NCBI GenBank assembly: GCA_034401795.1
Contig: CM067365.1
Span: 9,209,940 to 9,273,939 of the forward strand
Source of the DNA: Chaetoderma sp. LZ-2023a
Lineage: Eukaryota > Mollusca > Caudofoveata > Chaetodermatida > Chaetodermatidae
Reading direction: 5' to 3'
Length of the DNA stretch: 64,000 nt
The notes under the pieces were generated by a model. It was not told the origin of the DNA, did not search any database, and worked only from the letters and a program-made list of their open reading frames with translations. The translations under genes and the position numbers were made by a program. Shown one piece after another: positions 42,701-54,700 of the stretch. Each line of letters opens with the position of its first letter. Positions within the stretch are counted from its first letter, which is position 1.

Positions 42701-45700
42701 GTAAATTTTCAAAATCTTCTCAGGGCCAGCAAATGAACATTTCTCAAGACCAGTGTAGAAGCCATTTTTTGCCCGTTGGACTGATTCATTCTAGGGTTAA
42801 ATCTACCTATGTTGTCCTAAGTTGGAAAGGCACTCAAGTGTTCAGCATACACACAAATACTGTATCAAAAATTCTTATCACCTCTTCCAGTACACATGTA
42901 AAGCTTTCACATATCTCCTTGTTAATTAATTAACCATCAAATCCGTTCAGGAAAATTTTAATTTTCTCAGAAAATGTCCATTTGCAGACCAAGAAAAGCC
43001 TATTTTAAAAACATTTACCACTGCAACGACTGGCTCGATTATCGAGCCAGTCACTGCAGTGGTAAATTTTCAAAAATAGTCTTGTCCTGAACTGTAAATG
43101 TATGTTTCTCAAAATCACAGCAGAAGCAGTTTCGGCTGGGTTAAGTGTTAACCCTTTCACGACAAATCCCTGAAAAAGTATATTCTTTACGATAAAAAAC
43201 TTATTCTGTTGAATATTTCCAAATTAATTTGAAGTTGGAAGCCATTACAGGACAGCAACGGCTTCCAGTTAAATTAATTTCAAAATATTCAACAGTTTTC
43301 CTGTTTGGTTTCCCTTTAAAATGAGATACAGGGAATTCATCGGTGAACGGGTTAAAGCCGAGATTTGCAAGATTTATTTTGTTTCTTAGGGCCTAGACTC
43401 AACAAAGAGACGCTCTTCAGGTTTAGATGTCCACCTCACCTGAGAGCTCAGCTTACTATCACCTGGTGACTGTGTGATAAGAAATAATAGATGCAAGTTT
43501 AATTATTTGAGTAAACCTCATTATCTGTTTATTTCACCTGGATTTATTAAAACCTGTTTGATTTACCCGATCGAATGGTCTGATTCTGTGGTCTGTATAT
43601 ATGGTTTGTTTGAACTTTGAACCCATGATTGAATCCCACCAATATGTGTGTGAAGATTTAGCTAATCCGGTAGTATTAAATTAGCAATTACTTGAAAATT
43701 ATGATCGGCAGTAAACCTGTCTTGAAGGCCCACCTTAGTCAATACCAAAACTTGTCACTATTTAAAACCTGGGGTTGGGGGGGGGGGGGCAGCAGGGGGA
43801 CAGGGTCACTAATGTCATCTCTTAGGGCCGAACCGTTAAACAGTTAAATTTGTTGAAGAAAACTTCAATTTGCTCATTTACAGAATGTTCACTTGCAGGT
43901 TAGGAGGAAAAAATTGTTTTGAAAATTTACAGTTTGAAATTTCCGAGCCAGGCATTCCAGTGGTAATTTTTTAAAAATAGTCTTCACTTGGCCTGGAAAT
44001 GGACATTCAGACAGAGGCCGGTTTTGTCCGGCGTGACAATTAATGTTTTAAAGATAGGTTTAACGATATACTGTACATCACCCTGAATCATATACTCTCT
44101 GTTATTAACCCTTTCACCGACGATGTCGCCCATATATCTCATTTCCAAGGCAATCATACAAGAACTGTTGAATATTTTGAAATTAATCTGACTGGAAGAC
44201 ATTAGGCAGCAATGGGGTCCAGTCAAATTAACTTTTAAAATATTCAAGAGAATATGCTACATGTACGAATCAGAAAGAAATTACTTTTTCATGGATTTGC
44301 TAGTGAAATGGTTAAATTGTAATACATTTAATGCTTACCAGATCCCTTGGACATGTGTCAATCATCGAGGCCAATAACTGTAACTGTTCTATTCGATTAT
44401 GCGATTCACCAAACTGAAAATTAAAACAAAATATATAATCTTTAATCTATATCATGTACTGTACACACAAGTCTGCATTTGTAAAGTCAGAATTGTTCAA
44501 GGCTAAAAACACGGCCGCACAAACATTTGGCCAAAATTGGCAAATTTCTTGACTCTAATTCAGGGATCAATCTGCCTTTTTCGGTGGTCTTGGGAAGCGC
44601 CCATTTGCAGGAATAAATGAAGACTTTTTGAATAGATAACTGAGCCAGCAAAACATTTTTAAAAATAGTCTCTTGGTCCATAAATGAGCATTTTCTATGA
44701 GAAAATATCCTTTTTTTCTTATCATATTTGAACGTTTACCATTGAACGCTCAAAACGGCCAAAAACGGCTTCTGCAGTCGTCTTGGGAAATGTCCATTTG
44801 CAGACCAAGAGAAGATTATTTTCAAAAATTTATCACTGGAATGACTGGCTCGATAACTGAGCCAGTCTTTCAGACTCATTCAAATGATCTGTTTTCAAAA
44901 CTACTCTCCTCTTAATCTGCAAATCAACATTTGCTTGAATAAATTTGATGGTTAATGAGTTAAAAGCTCATTTGTATGACAGAGCCTGCTGAATCTCTGC
45001 AGACTACATTTTCAATGAGGTGTAACTCTGGATATATACTGAATAGTTTGAAGACAATTTGACTGAAAGTTGTTGGAAGCCACCAACAACTTTCAGTCAA
45101 ATAGACCATTCCCACATTAGCGTATTTTGGGGAAATACCCTCTGAAAATGCATTGCACACATTACTTCCGGCTGGTAACGGCGATAGACGATGCGCAAAC
45201 AGCATTACTTTACTATTGGAATCAGGTACACCGCACTTTAAGCAGTATATGAAGAACGAATATCATATTATTGAAGTCATACATCACCGGAAAGCTAAGC
45301 CAATTTTCTATTCATTTCATATTCGTTTTTATAGTTTTGTAAAATTTAATTTAATTTACTGTCTACTTGATTTAATGAATCTAGGTCGAATGGTGTATTT
45401 TATATACGCAAATAACCCAGTGACAATTGTAAAAAAATACAGAAAATGAATTAATGCTTAGACAATTAAATGCACTTTCCAATGATATATGACTAAGTAA
45501 TATAGTTTGTCATAGTAACGGTTTAAATTGCGGTGTGTTTTAGTGCAAAAGTAACTTGACGCGGGTCAGCTGCTTGTTGGTGGCATTACCAGCCAACAGT
45601 TCCACGCTGAGCATTGATTTAGAGGATTCCTGGCGTAATGACGTCAATGTGGGAAAGGTATATTGTTTTCAAAATATTGTCCATAGTTATTGCCCATTGA

Positions 45701-48700
45701 ATTTATTGTCTGTTGGCTTGTACCAGTCTGACAATTAAAACAATATCCTACCTATCACCCCCCATAGGTAAATAGGAAATATTTTACAGCATAACATTTT
45801 TACCAGGCACTTGTAAATGAGATGTGTGTATATAGAGAATCTGGAACGGTCACTTCTCATATCACTATTATGGACAGAGTTGAAATTTATCAATTTGCAC
45901 GAGCTTTAGCGAGTGCAAAATTGATAATTTTCAACGAGGTTCATAACAGTGATATGAAAAGTGACTGAGTTTGAGATATGGGTTGCGCACCCAATAGCCA
46001 ATGAAAATAATCCGTTGAATATTATGGCACGTGTGCTCATATAAAAAAATATGGAACGGGCTAGAAGGCTTGTTTATATGATAAATACGGTTATGTTGCA
46101 AATGAAGCCATCTTATTGAACCCTACCACTAGTACCAGTACAACCGCCTGTAGACAAATTAATTAACTACTTCAGCATAATTTAGCATTTAAAATTATAT
46201 CAGTATTAAATTCTACAGTAAGGCCCATGTTTATATATAAGTAGACACATACTTATATTTCTCTAAAGTCCTAATTGGATATTCAATGAAGTTAATTTAT
46301 GTGCAGAAAAAGATATTTTACATATTTGCCATAAAAAAGATATAAACCAATTCTGTTTACATATAAACAGTTTATATGAAGAACGAATATCATAATATTA
46401 TTGAAGCCATACATCACTGGAAAGCTAAGCCAATATTCTATTCATTTCATATTCGTTTTTATAGTTTTGTAAAATTTAATAGTTGATTGCAATTTTAAAA
46501 TACCTCCTAATGTCCACTCGATTTAATGAATCTAGGTCGAATGGTGTATTTTATATATGCAAATAACTCATTCATTAAGCAGCGCTCTCAATACTACAAA
46601 TTGCCTGGAAAGATCACTCAGCCATTTCACATATATGCTAAACATACTCTCTGAATTACAGTACAGCTGAGAAATAACATATACTGGTTCCAAAACAAAA
46701 TATACTGTTGAATATTTATACTACACCCTTTCACCGATGACTTACCCAATATCTCATTTTCACGGCAATCATATAAGAAAACTGTTGACTATTTTGAAAT
46801 TAATTTGACTGGAAGTCATTGCTGCCTGAAAAGGCAGCAATGGCTTCCAATCAAATTAAGTACAAAATACTCAACAGAACATTTCTTATAACTGTCTTCG
46901 AAATTCTCCTAACTAATGTATGTTTCTGTTTTTGGTTTTTTTTAAATATTATAACTTATTTCTAACATATACTGTATTGAAACTGTCATCAGTGGTCATT
47001 AAAGTGACATGCCAACAAAGCAGGAACACAACAAAGATTCAAATTTGTGAACAAGCCTTTTCAAGCTTAACACAGATTTACACGCTGAGCAATGATAAAC
47101 AGGTAAAAACCTTATTTAAGGCTGATCAGCGAGGCAAGCTTCAGGGCCTGCTAAGGCATACACATCTAGATTTTGTATTTAACTACCTGAGCGCTGAATT
47201 TGTACAGACAATATATTCAAGGGGATATAACTATAAACTGGATTAATATTTTGAAAACAATTTGACTGAAAGTTGTTGGTGGCTAAGCTATCAACAACTT
47301 TCAGTCAAATTGTTTTCAAAATATCCATCCAGTCCAGAGTTAAAATTAAAAAAACCTATTGAAATTATTGTCTAGTGGCTTGCAACAGTGAGACGGTTAA
47401 CAGAATTTTACCCACTTCTCTAGATTTAAAGGTAAATGCCAGGGTAGAGAGTCCTTGTTGTATGTAATTGGTGGTGGTGTCATTGTTGTCTAAAAGACAT
47501 TTTTAATCTTTCTACTGGAGGCATCTTATCTGAACTTGGGTGGAAGCTCCCCCATGGGGTCAAAAGCCAGAATGTAGCGGCAACAGCTTTCAGCTCAACA
47601 ACAGCACTTTTGACACATTTTTTCAATAACTCAGGCTCTACTGGTGGGATCTTATCCAGAAGTCCCGAAGATGTGCTCAAATTAATTTTGATGTCAAAAG
47701 CTAAAATAGACCAGCCACAGTGCTTCCCATATAGACTTTTGTCCTGATGGCGGCCCGACTAAAAAATCTGAGTTACCCATATGATTTCTGAGTGCAATGA
47801 GGCCATTTAGATTTGGCGCCATCCACAGGGGGTGGGGGTCAAAAGGTCAAATTTTAACATGCGGAAATTGATTGTAATGCATCTCCTCTGAAACCATTGG
47901 ACAGAATTCAACCAAATTTGGTCTGTGGGTTACCCATATCAATGGGGAGTACATGAGCACATTTACAATGTACATTTGGCCCCGCCCCCAGAGGTGGGTG
48001 GGGAGTAAAAAAGGAAAAAAAGGGAAAAATTTGATTGTAATGCAACTCCTCTGACTGGTGGATGAAATTCAACCAAATGTAGTATGTCAGTTACCCATAT
48101 CAATGTGGAGTGGATGAGCACATTTACATATGATTTGGCCCTGCCCCCAGGGGATGGGGAATTGGGTCAAAAGGTTATGAAATTGCTAGAAGGAACTCAA
48201 CCAAATTTGATATCTGAGTTACCCATATGGTTGCGGAGTGCAAGAGGCCATTTAGATTTGGCTCCGCCCCCAGAGGGTGGGAGAGGGGTCAAAAGGCTAA
48301 ATTTTAACCTGCGGAAATTGATTTAATGCATCTCCTCCGGAACCATTGGACGGAATTCAACCAAATTTGATATGCGAGTTACCCATATCAATGCAGAGTG
48401 GATGAACACATTTACATTTGGCCCCCACCCCCTGGGGGTGGGGTCAAAAGGTCATGAAATTGATTGTAATGCAACTCCTCCGACACAAATTGCACGAAAT
48501 TCAACCAATTTGTCATGTGAGTTACCTATGACTGCCGAGTGTAAAAGGATGTTTACATTTGGCTCTGTCCCGGGGGGGGGATGGTTATGGGGTGTGTCAA
48601 AAGTTCAAAGCGGTGAACTTGGGGATTTGCGATGACGCGTCATCGACCGATCAATCTACATGTAATTTGATTATTACATCAGATATACCTAAGTGACAGA

Positions 48701-51700
48701 TCAGATACGTCTATTTCAACCAGGTAGTACTCATATCCTACAACTAAACTCCTTTAAGTGTCAGCCTACTGAGTTTCTCCAGACTCCATTTTCCACCGGG
48801 GTTTAACCCTGGATATGCTGAATATTTTGAACAATTTTGGTGGCTTAGCCACCAACAACTTTCAGTCAAACTGTTTTCAAAATATTCAGCAGGTCCAGAG
48901 TTATTGCTAATTGAAATTTTTGTTTGGTTCCTTACAGCAGTCAGGTAGTTAATGGAAAGTTGCAAATCTAAATCTAAAATTATAATACTTAGTCAGGGAA
49001 TAATTTATCTGGTATCGCATCTCAATTTGCTACACATATTTAGGCATTTGCTATACATTCTGCAACATGCATAGCTATATCTGCTATGCAAAATTTTTAC
49101 GGGATTGCAATTTATTATCGATTTTCTTAAGTTCTATTATTAACACTTTCAACAACAAATCCCTGAAAAAGTAAATTCTGTACTATGTCATGTATGTATA
49201 GCATATTCTGTTGAATATTTCGAAATTAATATGAATATGCCTTAGGCAGCAATGGCTTCCAGTCATATTAATTTCAAAATATTCAACAGCTTTCCTGTTT
49301 GTTCGCTCCGAGATTGATACAAAGGGAATTTATCCGTAAAAGAGTTAACTGCTATACATTTTTGTCGACTACTATACAATTTATAATTTGCAGAGCAATA
49401 CATGCTATGCAAATATCAAATTCTAAATTATGCCCTGCTTAGACATACACTACCTCAAACAAAGACGCTACAAGTAATCAAAGTTAGCTAAACCAGAGTT
49501 AGTTTATTTTATCTATTCCTCATAAAATAATCATTATATTTTCATCCGCTATTAAAGTTTAACCCTTTAACACTCGAGCCCGCCACAACCGGCTTTTGAA
49601 ATATTCTTGAGAAAAATATATGTCCCTTTTTAGAAAATTCACCACTGGAATGCCTGGGTCTGGATCGATAACCGAGCCAGTCGTTCCAGTGACAAATTTT
49701 CAAAAGGAAATCTCTTGCTTTGCAAATGGACATTTTCTCTGAAAGAAATTTAAATTTCCTTGAACAAATTTGAGGATTACCCTTTAGCCTACCTGTACTT
49801 TCACACTGTTATCATTCTGATTTTCAATAAAAGTAACTATCTGATTTAGAATTACATACTAGATAATTTTTCTAATATTTCGAAAACTACCGAACTGAAA
49901 GCTGTTGCTTCCATAGACAGCAACACCAGGTAGACCATGCCAGAAATATACACCACCATAGAACACACATACACATATATATAAAGAAAATAGGATTAAA
50001 ATGAAGTCACTCATAAACTGGCAACAAACTGTCTGGCAATGATGCAGTGTTGCCGGATTTTATTAGCATATAGGAACATATAAATGTTTTTATATACTCA
50101 AACGCCAATAAGAATTTGAGAAATGTAGCTAGGACTTTGTCTTTATTGCGTCAGTGCCTACAGGGAGACACCAGAGCCATTATTATGACATTCTCAAGGT
50201 CTCCACCGCACCCCATCCCTCTCCACAGCCAATAATAAGTATATACACACACACACACCACCACCTCCCCTCCACATATATATATATATACAATACCCAC
50301 TCACTCTAACATACATAGTCAGTGTTCGATCTTTAACCTGTTAACAGTCAAATTTGTTCAAGAAAATTATATGAATTTTCTCTAAGGAAGTGTCCCTGAT
50401 GCCGAGACCAAGAGATTATTTTTGAGAATTTACCATTGGAATAACTGGCTCGGTTATCAAATCGCTTGACCAATCTTGACATTTAACCCCTTTACTGACA
50501 TATCCCTGAAAAAATAAATTCTAGATATAACGCTTATTCTGTTGAATATTTTGGAATTAATTTGACTGGCAGTTGTTGCTGCATAAGCCAGCAATGGCGT
50601 CCAGTCAAATTAATTTCAAAATATTCAACAGTTTTTCTGTGTGGTTGCCTTGAAAAATTGGCAATTCATCAGTGAAAAGGTTACAGAGTTAAAGTTAAGA
50701 TATAAAGACTTTGGATGATTAGATAGTTAACTATCTTCCCACAGAATTTCTGCAGATTACATTTTCCATGGGGTTTAACTATGGATATGGTGAATATTTT
50801 GAAAACAATTTGACTGAAAGTTGTTCGTGGCTAAGCCACCAAAAACTTTCAGTCAAATCGTTTTCAAAATATTCACTACAATCAGAGTTATTGCCAATTG
50901 AAATTATTGTCTGGTGGCTTGCACCAGTCAAACAGTTAAGATAAATGTCAGGCACAGCTGTAAATCTCACCTGTATACATGCTTGGTAGCACTCTGAATT
51001 TTGCCTCAACTGGCTACAACACGCCAAGTCTGCAAAACAAACAAACATTGATACTTTTAATTCACAAAAAAACAACGTTACTGATCACGTATGCACGGAC
51101 CAAGATGTTTATCCCGACACGTTTTTAAAAACGGTAGTCTTGAATATTGCTATGACCTCCGTTCATCTATCTGTTCTCCTTTCAATATGTTTGTCCGAAT
51201 TCCACCAAAATGATGCATATGATTGCAAGACAATTTTTATATTAGGATCCGCCCTTGGGTAGGAGTGGATGGGAAAGGGTGACATGGGAGTGGGACTCTG
51301 GGGTAGGAAGAAAATTAAAGTTGGTAGAATTCAAACAAATTTGATATATTTGTTTCCATCTGATTGCGGATGGAGAAGCAATGCCTAACCCTTTAACACT
51401 TATATTAGTCAGAAACGCCTTCTGCAGTCAGTCATTTCAGTGGTAAAATTTTCAAAAATACTCTTGTCTTGGTCGGCAAATGAAGATTTTCCTGTGAAAA
51501 AATTGAAAATTTTCTTGAACAAATTCGAAAGTTAAAGGGTTAAACAAGGCTCCGTCCATATGTAGGGAGAGGTGTGGTATTAATGTGGTATGTCTAAATT
51601 GGTGAAAGCATGGGGATTTGTGATGACATATCATCGACTGTGCATTCTAGTAAAAAACTAGAATGCAGTGTTGATGGCACCCAACCCCGCTCCCACCCCT

Positions 51701-54700
51701 CCAAGGGCCTGAAGCTAAATGTAAACATTGTCTCGTAAAACACATTCATATGGGTAGCTATGAGAGACGTACTTTCACATGTTTGACATATGGGTAACAA
51801 ATACCAAATTTGGTTGAATCAACCTTTCCAGAGTATCTATCCATCGTCTGACTTCGTTTGACATCATAATCAGCTCACCGCGTGTATGATAATGTCACAA
51901 ACTCACAATCATTACGTCACAAAGGGTTCCATATAGAGCATTACCAAATCTCAAACAGTCCGACATGTTTTAAGAATTGTATGTACTGTATTTGTAATTC
52001 TTTGCTATTTAATAAACACGCTGTTGAATATTTTGAAACTAATTTGACTGGGCGCTGTTGCTGCCATAGGCAGCAACAGCACCCAGTCAAATTAATTTCA
52101 AAATATTCAACAGCTTACCCGTGTAGTTTTTTTGGAAATTGAGTCATGGTTTCAGAGATCGATCGATCCCAACATGAGTGAGGTGTGGGTGGAGCTAAAC
52201 TAGAGATGGGCGGGGCACAGCTAAAAATGGAAAGGTCCATTCTGTCAACACTGACTTTCTGCACCCTCATCAACCATGACCCCTCCCCCCCCCCCACCTC
52301 ACCCTGGGGGAGAAGCCTAATGTAAATGGTGTCTTGCAGTCCGCAATCATATGGGTAACTGACATCACAAATTTGATTTAATAATAATTCCAACAAACAG
52401 ATTTGGAGGAAATAACCGGACAGAATAGACGGAGGCGATTGCAATATTATCCCCTCCGGTTTGTTTTCAAAGCGCATCGGTATAATTAGCAGGCTACGAT
52501 GCTGTCACTTTCCCATGCAGATGATTTTGCCTGTCATAAACATGCCTGACCTTTGAACTCATCCAGAGATGATATAACCTAATTACCCTTTAATGCTAAA
52601 ATTTTGTCAAGAAAATATAAATATTTGCACATCCAATGTCCATTTGGAGGCCAAATGAAGTCTATTTTTTGAAAATTTATCACCGAAATGAACTGCTTTG
52701 TTATTTCAATGGTGAATTAAAAAAAAAAAAGTCTTCGCTTGCCCCGCAAATGCACATTCTTCGAGACAACTGAAAATGACAGTTCAGATGTGTCCGCTAC
52801 TTATAGTAACATAGAACCCATGGTTTTCCATTTCAACATTTACCATTTCACAAAATTGCTCATTCCGTTTCACTTCCGCTTCGCAAACTTACACAATCCA
52901 AGCGGCACGTGGACTTAATACAGTCGATAATACTGCCAGATGTGTTACAAGTGCATTGTGTTATTAGTACACCCACACAGCACAGTTAGTGTGGCGAAGC
53001 TATGGGTGGGTAAAAATGTATAATTTTACGTGAGAATGTCTTACATTTTGGAGGGAAATTAGTTTAAATCTGTTAATTTCTGGTTGAATATCAGGTTTCC
53101 CTTTCAATTTACAAATGTTTTGCAGAAAAATGTGGCTTTCCGTTAATTTTCGTTAGAAAACCACTTTTCCGTTTCAAATTCCCAATTCCGTCATCGTGGA
53201 AAACAACTGACCCTAGTAATATACTGACTCAGACTGGCTACTTTTCTATACATTAAACATAGTTTGAACATTCGCATATATTTCGAAACACGTAATACTG
53301 TTATAGCCTGAGCCCTGAGGCCACAAATCATTTTTATTTGTGAGTCGCAAGTAGTAACTAACTTAAGTCAATCTGTCAATTTTGTGACATTTCCAACATA
53401 AAACACCTATGTCTCAACCATAGTGCGTGACACATGTTATTCTACAACACTGATTTTCATGGAGACACTGGGGAAGGTTAAACTGTCTGCCTGCTGAATT
53501 TCAGAAGACTACATTTGTCATGGGGTTTAACTCTGAACCTATTGATTATTTTGAAAACAATGACTGAAAGTTGTTGGTGGCCAACAACTTTCAGTCAAAT
53601 TGTTTTCAAAATATTAACCAGGTCGAGTTATTAACCAATGAAATTCTTGCTTGGTGGCTTGCAGCAGTCAGACAGTTAACTTTGGATAAAAAAAATTCAT
53701 TCAAACTACCAAACTTAAACTGACATAGCTCCTTTTCAAAATCAGCCAGTAATTACTTGTAAGTCTAACAATCATAGCCGCTATCATTATTTGATTAATG
53801 TGATTATGGGTAATTATCATAGAAAACCCACCCCCTTTTAGTGTCAGGTATTAAGACGAATTATAAATAGTAATAGAATCCAGGCTTTTATTCCCCCCTT
53901 CCCCGCCTCTATACGTCACCATGGTTGATTGGAGAAGAATACAGAATGTATGCGAAGTAAGTTTATGCGGATAGATTTATGTGTATACAGTATAGCTAAA
54001 AAATAACGTAACATATTTTTAAAACAAAATAAAACGTACTCAGGGACAGACCTGTACCCATTCGCCAATTCGCTTTGGAGAATAGTTTTCATGGTTGGCT
54101 AATAAAATGTCAAAATAGGCTAATTCACTGGCTAATGATTTTACATGCATGTTGGCAGGTCAGTTCCACTTAAACCATGATGACATATCGAATTCTATCC
54201 AATATTTTATTTCTTACATGACGTGCTGGTCATCTCTTACTTGGTTATTAGCCTGAAGATCTAGCATAAAGGATTAGACTGATAGGTTATTGGTCAGATT
54301 TGGATAATGAAATCTCCAAATAGGCCAATTCACTGGCTAATGATTACAATTGAGTAGGTCGGTACCTGCATACTATTGAATATTCTGAACATAACTGGAT
54401 TGGAAGACATAGTGGCAATGTTTTCCAGTCCAATAACAGGGGTATATTTTTAAAGGATTTTTTCTACTAACCCAGAAAGGATAGTACATCATTAATTTTA
54501 CTACCCCGCAGCAAATTTCACTAACCCAATGTTTGTAAGCTCAAAGCTGATCACTTCTTTAATCCATTCACCAATGGACCCCTATAAAACTCATTTCCAA
54601 GGCACCATACAGAGAAGCTGTTGAATATGTTGAAATTAATTTGTCTGGAAAGCCGTTGCTGCCTTAGAAGTCAAGTAATGGATGTTTTTGTGGTGTAATA

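Noticed and set aside
45153..45449. 98-codon plus-strand frame inside the 45105-45660 insertion
   Set aside because: The second copy of the DNA (46372) does not preserve the frame, and it resembles no protein.
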